Assembly (NCBI RefSeq): GCF_002410825.1
Contig: NZ_DHOS01000024.1
Coordinates: 1 to 29,089 of the forward strand
Length of the DNA: 29,089 bases
Reading direction: 5' to 3'
Source: Proteiniphilum sp. UBA5384
Lineage (GTDB): Bacteria; Bacteroidota; Bacteroidia; Bacteroidales; Dysgonomonadaceae
Position 1 is the first letter of the stretch. The number at the start of each line of letters is the position of its first letter. The translations under genes were made by a program, and so were the position numbers. Shown one piece after another: positions 14,024-22,438 of this stretch. Below the pieces are notes generated by a model. It saw nothing but the letters and a program-made list of their open reading frames with translations, searched no databases and had not been told where the DNA came from.

Positions 14024-16390
14024 ATGAAACAGTCTGTTTTGATAGGATTTTTGTCCTTATTTTTTATTTCACATATATATTCCGGGCAAACGGAAACGAA
14101 AAACGACTTTGATTCGCTGAAAAGAAAAGCCGAATTAGATTGGATTGTTTCCGTCTTACCTCCTGATGCAACTCAAAGAGGAAGAGTTTCCTATCTTGAT
14201 GAGACATTCAAGGATTGGCTCAATAGAACAGGAGAACTCCCACCGGATTTTGATCAAATGCCATCTATTCCTTTTTTACCCGACCCGTTGGCCTCCATAG
14301 GCACGCCGGAACAGTGGAAAAAACAAAGAGAATGGATGAAAGAGCAACTTACCTATTACATCACCGGCACAGCACCTCCCCCACCAGATAATCTACAATC
14401 CAAGATATTAAATGAGACAGAAGAGGACGATCTTACCATCCGCACCGTGGAACTCTCTTTTGGTCCCGACCGTAAAGCCAAACTCACCTTGGAATTGATC
14501 ATTCCTCCGGGAGAAGGACCATTCCCGGTATTCCTGACAAACTGGAATCACCGTCAATGGGCACAAATCGCGGTCAAAAGGGGCTATATAGGGTGCTTGT
14601 ATGCTGGTGCTGATGTCAAAGATGACACAGAATATTATTCCGAGCTTTGGGCAGGTCAATATGATTTCACCAGACTGATGAGGCGGGCTTATGGTGCTTC
14701 ACGAGCTGTCGATTATTTATATACACTATCCTATGTGGAGAAAGATAAGATAGGTATTACGGGGCACTCCCGCAACGGTAAAACATCGTTGATGGCTGCC
14801 GCCTTTGATGAACGGATAGGCGCCTGCGTCACCAGCAGCGGCGGAACAGGCGCGGAAGTGCCATGGCGATACAATTCCCATAAATATGATGTGGAAGATA
14901 TTGCTCTCCTAGCGTGTGCCCAACCAGCCTGGTTGCACCCGCGATTACGCTTTTTTGTGGGGCGGGAACATAAATTACCGGTCGACCAAAACTTCTTCAT
15001 GTCATTGATTGCTCCCAGGGGATTGATGCTAAGCACGGCACTATATGAATCCGCCAGCAACATATTTGGCATGGAACAAGCTTTCCGGTCGGCGAAAAGG
15101 ACTTATCAGTTTTTAAACGCAGAAGACAATTTGGCAACCGTATCCCGGTACGGATTGCATGCAGTGGACGCAAACAGTATAGAAGAGTATGTGGATTTCT
15201 TTGATTTTATTTTCGGGAAAAGCGATCGAAAGCCGGAGAATAAATTATTCCATAATTATTCCTTCGAGAAATGGCGTGAAATAAGTAAAGAGGATATAAA
15301 GCCCACCGATTATGAAATCATCGAGAAAAAATGCGGTGAAAATAGCTCCAACATTCCCCTTGACATAAAAGAATGGGAAAAGAAAAGGAAATCCATAAAA
15401 GATAATATCCGCTGGATATTGGGAGATGAACCGCCCGGAGTAAAGAACCTCGGACCTCAAAGTGTAAAAGATGGAGGCAGGGGAGAACAAAGCTCCGGCA
15501 CATTATTGAAACGCCCACGTGAAACAAAGTCTATGAAAACAATGGCCATCACGCCATACATAGGGTTTGGCGAAAACTTATTCGGCTATCTCTATTATCC
15601 GGTAGACAATAAAGGCAATATCAAAGATGAAAAACTCCCCCTCGTGATATACCTGCATGAGTACGATTACTCGAAAGGGTTCTCTTCCATGGGATTTGAC
15701 CATGAGATTCAATCTGTTTTTGAGAATTTAACCAGAATGGGATTCGGGGTGTTGGGTTTTGATATGCTGGGTTTTGGTAACCGCATGGAAGAAAGTTTGT
15801 ATTTTTATGAACGTTACCCCAAGTGGTCTAAAATGGGAAAAATGGTCACCGATGTGAGAAGCGCCGTGGATGTTGCCTCTGATCTCAATTTTGTAGATAG
15901 CTCAAAAATATTTGTCGCGGGTTATTCGCTCGGAGGGACAGTCGCTCTTCTCTCTGCGGCTATGGATGAGAGGATTTCCGGTGTAGTATCGATCGCAGGA
16001 TTTACCCCCATGCGGACAAACAGGTTGGATCGGGGAACGGAAGGGATCAAAGCATATTCCCACTTGCACGGAACGATACCTAAATTGGGCTTTTTCCTGG
16101 GATATGAGAACTGGATTCCTATTGATTTCGATGAAATTATTGCCGGCATAGCCCCACGGCCGGCACTACTTGTCGCCCCCCTCCTCGACAGGGATGCTCA
16201 TATTGAAGACATTAAAAATTGCGTGGAAAATGTTGAGAAAGTATATGACTTATATAATGCGAGAAATAATATCCAACTCTTTGTTCCTAATGATTACAAT
16301 CGATTCTCGACCGTATCACGGGAACAGATATATGAATGGCTGGCTCCTCTGCGTTTCTCTCAACAAAACGAAATTGATAAAAAAATATAA
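14024..16390 (+). CDS. Exported two-domain esterase: CE15-like domain plus a second alpha/beta-hydrolase domain
   Basis: The 788-residue protein has a signal peptide (core LIGFLSLFFISHIY, cleavage near residue 23). Residues about 80-405 form an alpha/beta-hydrolase with nucleophile motif GHSRNGK (S249 and R250). Downstream are E342 in ALYES and H379 in GLHAVD, an arrangement typical of CE15 glucuronoyl esterases and their relatives. Residues about 500-785 form a second hydrolase with GYSLGG (S635) and acidic residue D722 or D724 in DRDAH. Where a catalytic histidine often sits, the sequence reads DYNRFS (residues 757-762), so H726 or another histidine must serve if this domain is active. CE15 enzymes cleave uronic-acid esters; the substrate here is unproven. 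It starts 39 bases after the oxidoreductase cluster and may close that operon. Confidence 0.75.
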   Translation: MKQSVLIGFLSLFFISHIYSGQTETKNDFDSLKRKAELDWIVSVLPPDATQRGRVSYLDETFKDWLNRTGELPPDFDQMPSIPFLPDPLASIGTPEQWKKQREWMKEQLTYYITGTAPPPPDNLQSKILNETEEDDLTIRTVELSFGPDRKAKLTLELIIPPGEGPFPVFLTNWNHRQWAQIAVKRGYIGCLYAGADVKDDTEYYSELWAGQYDFTRLMRRAYGASRAVDYLYTLSYVEKDKIGITGHSRNGKTSLMAAAFDERIGACVTSSGGTGAEVPWRYNSHKYDVEDIALLACAQPAWLHPRLRFFVGREHKLPVDQNFFMSLIAPRGLMLSTALYESASNIFGMEQAFRSAKRTYQFLNAEDNLATVSRYGLHAVDANSIEEYVDFFDFIFGKSDRKPENKLFHNYSFEKWREISKEDIKPTDYEIIEKKCGENSSNIPLDIKEWEKKRKSIKDNIRWILGDEPPGVKNLGPQSVKDGGRGEQSSGTLLKRPRETKSMKTMAITPYIGFGENLFGYLYYPVDNKGNIKDEKLPLVIYLHEYDYSKGFSSMGFDHEIQSVFENLTRMGFGVLGFDMLGFGNRMEESLYFYERYPKWSKMGKMVTDVRSAVDVASDLNFVDSSKIFVAGYSLGGTVALLSAAMDERISGVVSIAGFTPMRTNRLDRGTEGIKAYSHLHGTIPKLGFFLGYENWIPIDFDEIIAGIAPRPALLVAPLLDRDAHIEDIKNCVENVEKVYDLYNARNNIQLFVPNDYNRFSTVSREQIYEWLAPLRFSQQNEIDKKI

Positions 16391-16716
16391 TATCCTGTTA
16401 TCACTACACAACCTTAATGCTAAGTTGGTTTTTAGGGAAACAGAATGATTTGAATTAATATCCATAATATTACATATATATTTCTGCGTTTTTCGAGCAT
16501 AGAATTACTGAATATTAAGCAATATTACATGTGCAATACACTTCCTTTGCATAAGTACCAATTTAATATAATTAAATTATGCTCTTTTTTTAATGGGAAT
16601 AAAGACTCATCAAATCAAAATTTAATATTATGAAGGAGAAAATTCTGTCAAGATGAGTTTCTAAATAAAAATGTAGACAACAACTGTGAATTTTATTAAT
16701 TTAAAAGAAGCCTGAA
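16391..16716. other. 326-base non-coding region: operon boundary and susC leader
   Basis: This region separates the esterase gene from susC. Near its start, 16409-16433 can form an imperfect hairpin (CAA-C-CTTA with TAAGTTG) followed by five T, a weak terminator candidate. Further on is a near-consensus -7 element TTCCTTTG at 16542-16549 (one mismatch to TAnnTTTG) without a TTTG at the proper distance, as might be expected of an activator-dependent promoter. AATATT is repeated at 16511-16516 and 16521-16526. If transcription starts near 16555, the susC leader is about 160 nt and contains an eight-codon reading frame at 16630-16656. No convincing gene is present. Confidence 0.45.
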
Positions 16717-19700
16717 ATGAAAAGAAAAATCCTAAACATCACGAAGGGAACTATACTACCTCTCCTTTTGGCATTTTCTTTCAACACTCTTGCTCAGAAT
16801 ATTACTGTGAAAGGAACGGTTACTGACAAGGATAAAGAACCATTAATCGGTGTAAGTATAAAGGTGAGAGGTACTACCACAGGAACAATCACTGATGGAA
16901 AAGGCCAATATACTCTTCCTGATATCTCTTCTAATGCCACGCTGGAGGTGTCATACATTGGCATGTTACCTGAGATCATTCCCGTTAATAGCAGAACAGT
17001 TATAAATGTGGCTATGGTGGAAGACTCGAAAACATTAGAGGAAGTAGTAGTTATCGGTTACGGCGAAGCGAGCCGGAAAGACATCACAGGATCGGTCGGA
17101 TCCGTGAAAGTGGAAGATCTCCAAAAAGCACCTGTAAGATCCTTTGAGGAAGCACTGGCGGGTCGTGTCGCCGGTGTACAGGTGTCGTCACAAGATGGGC
17201 AACCCGGATCCGCCATAGATATTGTGATACGTGGACCATCGTCCATATCCGGGAGTAACTCTCCACTTTTTGTCATCGACGATTTCATTGTAGAAGATCC
17301 GGAGAATAACGCAATCAATCCATCGGATATCGAGTCCATAGATGTGCTGAAAGATGCCTCGGCAACAGCAATTTATGGTTCAAGAGGAGCTAATGGAGTC
17401 ATTATTATTACCACTAAAAGCGGTAAAGAGGGGAAACCCGTTATTGTTTACGACGGCTATTACGGATCACAGAAAATCACGCAGCGAATGGAGTTAATGG
17501 GGCCATATGAATATGTAAAATTAGTAAGCGAACGCCAAAGTTCTATGGCCAACTCATTATTCTTCCAGGATGGCCGAACGCTGGATGATTATAAGCAAAT
17601 AGAGGGAATTGATTGGCAAGACCATATCTTTAGAAGAGCTCCTATCCAAGATCACAATCTCTCCGTACGGGGGGGAAATAAGGATACGAAATACAGCTTC
17701 TCGGCTTCTATCTTTAATCAGGATGGAGTATTAATCAACTCCGGTTATGACAGATGGCAGGGAAGATTTAGGATCGATCAACAAATAAACAAGGATTTCA
17801 AATTGATGCTTAGTATCAATTATAGTAATCTGAAGAGACACGGCACAAGTCCGGGCGGAAACTACAATAGCGCGCTACTGTGGAAAGCTATGGCATACAG
17901 ACCCGTTAGCGGTAACCCGGATGTTGACTTGCTGGAGTTAGAGTTCGACGAGGAGATTGAAGACCAAGTCAACAATCCTCGTTTTAATCCGGTATTGACC
18001 GCTCGAAATGAACTTAGGGAGAGTATCAACAATACCTTATCGGTAAACGGGTATGGAGAATATACATTTGGGGATTTCAAGCTTAGGGCTTCATTAGGTA
18101 TGAGAAGGGATTTCAGGAAAAACAACTCCTTCAATAACAGTAAAACACAAAGTGGAAGTCCCCGCTTCCCAGGTGCGGCGACCAACGGTGTAAATGGCTC
18201 CGTCATCCAGCATGAATTATTTGACTGGATGAACGAAAATACCCTCACCTATAGAAAGAGGATCGGAGGGCATAACCTCACGGCACTTGGAGGATTTACT
18301 GTTGAAGGCAGGGATAGGTCATCCTTTGGTGCAAGTGCGTTTCAGGTGCCAAACGAGAACCTTGGCGTATCGGGGTTAGATGAAGGCATTCCAAATGTAA
18401 TTACCTCCACCTCCTCAAATTCCAAACTCACATCTTTCCTCAGTAGGGTAAATTATAACTATCGCGGTAAATATATGTTGACAGCCTCTTTACGTGCTGA
18501 TGGGTCATCTCGGTTCGCACCAGGCAACAGGTGGGGATGGTTCCCATCCGGGGCGATATCGTGGAGGTTTAGTAGTGAGGATTTCATGAAACCATATACC
18601 TTTGTTTCGGATGCTAAGCTACGTGCCAGCGTAGGGGTTACTGGCAACAACAGGGTAAGTGATTTTTCCTACATGTCTACTATCGAGATACCTATCTCAA
18701 GTCCGTACCCATTCAACAACAAACTACAGCCATCGGCTATACCGAGCGAATTGGGGAATGAAAAACTTACTTGGGAAAGCACTCTCCAGACAAACATCGG
18801 CTTAGACCTCTCTCTTTTCAAAGATCGTATAACATTCACTGCGGATATTTATGAAAAATTGACACGTGATTTACTGTTGCGTGCCGATTTACCACCCTCT
18901 TTGGGGTATAGTCGCACTTATAAAAACATTGGTAAAGTGAGTAATAAAGGCCTTGAATTGAGTTTATACAGTATGAATATACAGTCTAAGGATTTTTCTT
19001 GGTCTACTAATTTCAACATCGCCTTTAATAGAAACAAAGTAAAACAATTAACGGAAAATCAGGAAACATTGCTCTCATCAGTCACTTTCCATTCTCAATA
19101 TAACACCCTGCCTCTATATATGGCCAAGGTGGGCGAACCTATCGCCATGTTCTATGGCTTGATCTGGGATGGGAACTACCAGTTTGAAGACTTTGACCCA
19201 ACTTCAACAGGAGGATATATTCTAAAACCGACTGTGCCAACCAATGGAGACACACGAGAAAGTATACGACCGGGTGACATCAAATATCGCGACATCAACG
19301 GCGACGGCATTGTCAACTTAGACGATTATACGATTATAGGCAATCCCAATCCGAAGCACATTGGAGGATTCACGAACAACTTTACCTACAAAGGATTTGA
19401 CCTAAGCGTTTTCTTTCAATGGTCATATGGAAATGAGATTTACAATGCCAACCGGCAGATTCTGGAAGGACGCGGAACTACAATTGCAAACCAGTACGCC
19501 AGCTATGAAAATCGCTGGACTCCTGAAAATCCGACCAATAAGAATTTCCGCAGCAACGGGTATGGTCCTTATACCCATTCGTCTAGAGTTATTGAGGATG
19601 CTTCATATCTCCGGTTAAAAACAGTATCATTAGGCTATACTGTCCCACAAAGACTAACTACTATGTTTAAGGTAAACAGTATACGAGTATATATGTCAGG

Positions 19701-19842
19701 ACAGAATTTGTACACGTGGACCAACTATTCCGGTTTTGACCCCGAGGTTTCGGCAAGAGCATCCTCCCTTACCCCGGGTTTTGACTTCTCAGCGTATCCA
19801 AGAGCAAGAACATTTACTTTTGGCTTAAATATCTCACTGTAA
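16717..19842 (+). CDS. susC: SusC/RagA-family TonB-dependent outer-membrane transporter
   Basis: The 1041-residue length is standard. Order of parts: signal peptide ending near TLAQ (residue 27); a CarboxypepD_reg-like domain (about 30-105, VKGTVTDKDKEPLIGVSI onwards); a TonB-box-like segment EEVVVIGYG; the plug (about 118-235, with the SusC landmark DVLKDASATAIYGSRGANGVIIITTK); and a 22-strand barrel ending in the typical aromatic-rich C-terminus (TFTFGLNISL). SusC proteins import oligosaccharides with the partner SusD lipoprotein as lid, driven by TonB-ExbBD. There is no N-terminal STN domain, which fits the absence of an anti-sigma gene nearby. It is paired with susD 12 bases downstream. 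Substrate cannot be read from the sequence; neighbouring enzymes suggest an N-acetylglucosamine-containing glycan. Confidence 0.97.
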   Translation: MKRKILNITKGTILPLLLAFSFNTLAQNITVKGTVTDKDKEPLIGVSIKVRGTTTGTITDGKGQYTLPDISSNATLEVSYIGMLPEIIPVNSRTVINVAMVEDSKTLEEVVVIGYGEASRKDITGSVGSVKVEDLQKAPVRSFEEALAGRVAGVQVSSQDGQPGSAIDIVIRGPSSISGSNSPLFVIDDFIVEDPENNAINPSDIESIDVLKDASATAIYGSRGANGVIIITTKSGKEGKPVIVYDGYYGSQKITQRMELMGPYEYVKLVSERQSSMANSLFFQDGRTLDDYKQIEGIDWQDHIFRRAPIQDHNLSVRGGNKDTKYSFSASIFNQDGVLINSGYDRWQGRFRIDQQINKDFKLMLSINYSNLKRHGTSPGGNYNSALLWKAMAYRPVSGNPDVDLLELEFDEEIEDQVNNPRFNPVLTARNELRESINNTLSVNGYGEYTFGDFKLRASLGMRRDFRKNNSFNNSKTQSGSPRFPGAATNGVNGSVIQHELFDWMNENTLTYRKRIGGHNLTALGGFTVEGRDRSSFGASAFQVPNENLGVSGLDEGIPNVITSTSSNSKLTSFLSRVNYNYRGKYMLTASLRADGSSRFAPGNRWGWFPSGAISWRFSSEDFMKPYTFVSDAKLRASVGVTGNNRVSDFSYMSTIEIPISSPYPFNNKLQPSAIPSELGNEKLTWESTLQTNIGLDLSLFKDRITFTADIYEKLTRDLLLRADLPPSLGYSRTYKNIGKVSNKGLELSLYSMNIQSKDFSWSTNFNIAFNRNKVKQLTENQETLLSSVTFHSQYNTLPLYMAKVGEPIAMFYGLIWDGNYQFEDFDPTSTGGYILKPTVPTNGDTRESIRPGDIKYRDINGDGIVNLDDYTIIGNPNPKHIGGFTNNFTYKGFDLSVFFQWSYGNEIYNANRQILEGRGTTIANQYASYENRWTPENPTNKNFRSNGYGPYTHSSRVIEDASYLRLKTVSLGYTVPQRLTTMFKVNSIRVYMSGQNLYTWTNYSGFDPEVSARASSLTPGFDFSAYPRARTFTFGLNISL

Positions 19843-19854
19843 AAAAGACTCAAT

Positions 19855-21402
19855 ATGAAAAAAATAACAATATATATCCTATTTTTGTCAGTACTCTGTA
19901 GTTCCTGTGAATCGTTTTTAGACACAAAGCCTACAGATTTCTCCACACCTGAGACCTTTTATAGTACTGAAGACGAACTTAACCAAGCGTTAGCCGGAGT
20001 TTACAATGCACTGGCCCAAGATGGCACCTATGGGAGAAATCTTGCTGTTGAGTTGGCGCATAGCTCTGATGAAGGTTTTTACAAAAGAAATACGGCCAAT
20101 ATCAATCCCGCACACTATAATCATGACGCCGCCAATACTATTGTGTTAGCGGCTTGGAGAACACTATACGAAGGAGTGAACAGGGCTAACCTGTTGCTAA
20201 AATATATAGACAGGCCTGAAATGGATGAAGATAAGCGCGAAGTTATCAAAGGTGAAGCTTTGTTTCTAAGATCCTATTTTTACTTCCTGTTAGTGAGTCT
20301 TTGGGGGGATGTTCCATTAATATTGGAACCTGCTCGTGACGGGAATAAAGTTAACACACCAAAAACACCGGCCGAGGAGATTTACGAGGTAATACTCCGT
20401 GATATGGAAGAGGCCTTGGCGCTTGTAAAAAAATATTCCGATATTGGCTTCCCCGGAAGAGTCTCCAAGACGGCAATACAAGGTATCTTGGCCAGGGTCT
20501 GCTTAAAAATGGCAGGTGCACCTCTGTACGACCTATCTAAATTAGAATCGGCTAAAACATGGGCAGGTAAAGTAATCACTTCAGGTGAACATGAACTGAA
20601 TACTGACTACAGCCAAATATTCATTAACCATTCAGCAGACAAATATGATACTGAATACAACGAATGCATCTGGGAAGTAGAATTTTGGGGAAATCGTCTG
20701 GGTAATTCCTACCAAATATCCGGAAGGGTCGGAAATCAATTCTCCATCAGGAGTACAACAGCTGAAATGTATGGTTACGCTATGATCGGGGCGACAGCTA
20801 CACTATATCGGAAGTACGATGACCCCGATGATATAAGAAGAGACTGGAATATTGCTCCTTTCCGCTATGCCAGCAATACAAGCTTAGAGATCGTTTACCA
20901 CACTGAAGAACAAATATATGACAGGGACACCGGTAAATGGAGAAGAGAGTACGAAGAAGTTGTACCCCGCAGTGTTGACTTCTCGCCAACCAATTTTCCT
21001 CTATTAAGGTACGCTGATGTTTTGTTGATGTACGCTGAGGCAGAGAATGAATTGAATGGTCCCACGTCTGATGCATATGATAAACTAAACGAAGTACGCC
21101 GAAGAGCAGGGGCTTATGAGTTTTCCGGACTTGATCAGGATGGTTTCCTCCAAGTCATTCAAGACGAACGTGCCAGAGAGTTGTGCTTCGAAGGCTTGAG
21201 AAAACAAGACTTGATCCGCTGGGGAGTTTTCCAGCGTGTTATGCGTGGCGTAGGAAACGATATTGCTGGAGATGCACCCTCTAATCTACGATACGCGGCG
21301 CTTGGTTACGAACGGGCAATCGCCGACAGACAACTGTTTTTGCCCATACCTATCGCTGAAATGTCGTTAAACAAGGCAATAAAACAAAATGAAGGTTGGT
21401 AG
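19855..21402 (+). CDS. susD: SusD/RagB-family surface glycan-binding lipoprotein
   Basis: The 515-residue lipoprotein has its lipobox cysteine at residue 18 (CSSC), followed by ESFLDTKP, the classic SusD start. The helical TPR-rich SusD fold is shown by TEDELNQALAGVYNAL, YEGVNRANLLLKYID, GEALFLRSYFYFLLVSLWGDVPL, TPAEEIYEVILRDMEEAL, and the C-terminal part PLLRYADVLLMYAEAENEL with ERARELCFEGLRKQDLIRWG. It caps the SusC barrel on the outer surface and delivers glycan. It starts 12 bases after susC and is certainly co-transcribed. Confidence 0.97.
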   Translation: MKKITIYILFLSVLCSSCESFLDTKPTDFSTPETFYSTEDELNQALAGVYNALAQDGTYGRNLAVELAHSSDEGFYKRNTANINPAHYNHDAANTIVLAAWRTLYEGVNRANLLLKYIDRPEMDEDKREVIKGEALFLRSYFYFLLVSLWGDVPLILEPARDGNKVNTPKTPAEEIYEVILRDMEEALALVKKYSDIGFPGRVSKTAIQGILARVCLKMAGAPLYDLSKLESAKTWAGKVITSGEHELNTDYSQIFINHSADKYDTEYNECIWEVEFWGNRLGNSYQISGRVGNQFSIRSTTAEMYGYAMIGATATLYRKYDDPDDIRRDWNIAPFRYASNTSLEIVYHTEEQIYDRDTGKWRREYEEVVPRSVDFSPTNFPLLRYADVLLMYAEAENELNGPTSDAYDKLNEVRRRAGAYEFSGLDQDGFLQVIQDERARELCFEGLRKQDLIRWGVFQRVMRGVGNDIAGDAPSNLRYAALGYERAIADRQLFLPIPIAEMSLNKAIKQNEGW

Positions 21403-21441
21403 TTCACATAAACAATAGTAGAATTATGAAACGAGCATGAA

Positions 21442-21463
21442 CATCATCGCACCCAAGATGATG
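21442..21463 (+). other. Stem-loop between susD and the DUF5017 gene
   Basis: CATCATC (21442-21448) and GATGATG (21457-21463) pair perfectly around an eight-base loop in the 110-base gap after susD. No T tract follows, so it is not a standard terminator. Such hairpins can protect or process the upstream susCD message, giving more SusCD than downstream products. That role is inference. Confidence 0.3.
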
Positions 21464-21512
21464 ATTATCGCAAGTTCCATACGATACATTTAAAAATAAA
21501 AATTTTAATCGT

Positions 21513-22430
21513 ATGAAAACAAGTAGATTTTTAATTGGAATAGCCGTACTCTTTCTACTGTCATGTATCAAAGAAGGAGTCGACACCCCCACTTTTGATC
21601 TACCGGTAAAAGACCTTGAAGTCACCGCCGGTAAGACAGTGCAATTTGATTTTACGGGAGATGCGAACTATATTACTTTCTATTCCGGAGAACCCGGAAA
21701 AATCTATGAATATCGAGATCGAATCCAAAAGGAGTTGGAAGGAACCGTCACGCTTTCCTTTTCGACCAGGATAATGAATGGTTACGAACTTCCACGAGAA
21801 TTGGACGTATTGATTTCTACCGACTATAATGGATCTAATGAGTATGAGGATGTCAGTAATGCTACTTGGATCGACATTAGTGACCGATTTGAATTTCCTA
21901 TTGTCAATACAGGAGCTTTAACCCCGGCAGGGATAATAGATGTTTCGGACCTGCTTGTACCAGGGAAGCCTTTCTTCGTGGCTTTTAGATATACCAGTAT
22001 TGGAGTCCCTCCCGGGCCTCGGATGAACCGCCAATGGCGAGTGGAGCTTTTCGAGTTAATCAACGAATACTCCACGGGCACCACAATATTGGCGAACCAT
22101 CAAACCGCCGGATGGTCCATCGTAAGTAGAGGTGGGGTTGAAGAAGGACGTGGCGGGAGCATACAATCTAATCGCCTAAACTTTTTCGCTAATATAGGGG
22201 AGTCTATAGATGTTGGCCTTGAAGAGTGGGGTATAACCCAAGAAATTGACTTGTTTAAAGTAGCGCCCGATACAGGGCTTGCTATAAAAAACATGTCGGA
22301 AAACCGAATGGAGTCCTATTCACACATATATGAAACACCCGGTGTGTATAAAGCCGTATTCGAGGCATCCAATACAAATATATATGGTCATAAATCGATA
22401 GCCAAAGAGATTAATATAACTGTTAATTGA
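21513..22430 (+). CDS. DUF5017-family surface lipoprotein, copy 1
   Basis: The 305-residue lipoprotein has its lipobox cysteine at residue 18 (LLSC). A PKD-like stretch follows (VTAGKTVQFDFTGDANYITFYSGEPGKIYEYRDR, FYSGEPG at 56-62), then a beta-rich domain with TLSFSTRIMNGYELPRELDVLISTDYNG, PFFVAFRYTS, NRQWRVE and RLNFFAN. This order matches the DUF5017 family found after susCD in Bacteroidota loci, where such proteins occupy the position of SusE/SusF-type glycan-binding proteins. The tail returns to an Ig/PKD-like strand (GVYKAVFEASN to the end). Binding function is inferred from position. It is paralogous to the genes at 25918 and 26889 and to the truncated gene at 28893. Confidence 0.85.
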   Translation: MKTSRFLIGIAVLFLLSCIKEGVDTPTFDLPVKDLEVTAGKTVQFDFTGDANYITFYSGEPGKIYEYRDRIQKELEGTVTLSFSTRIMNGYELPRELDVLISTDYNGSNEYEDVSNATWIDISDRFEFPIVNTGALTPAGIIDVSDLLVPGKPFFVAFRYTSIGVPPGPRMNRQWRVELFELINEYSTGTTILANHQTAGWSIVSRGGVEEGRGGSIQSNRLNFFANIGESIDVGLEEWGITQEIDLFKVAPDTGLAIKNMSENRMESYSHIYETPGVYKAVFEASNTNIYGHKSIAKEINITVN

Positions 22431-22438
22431 CAGGAATA

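Noticed and set aside
21426..21497. Two tiny overlapping frames (5 and 19 codons) after susD
   Set aside because: They overlap the stem-loop and have no recognisable product; likely chance.
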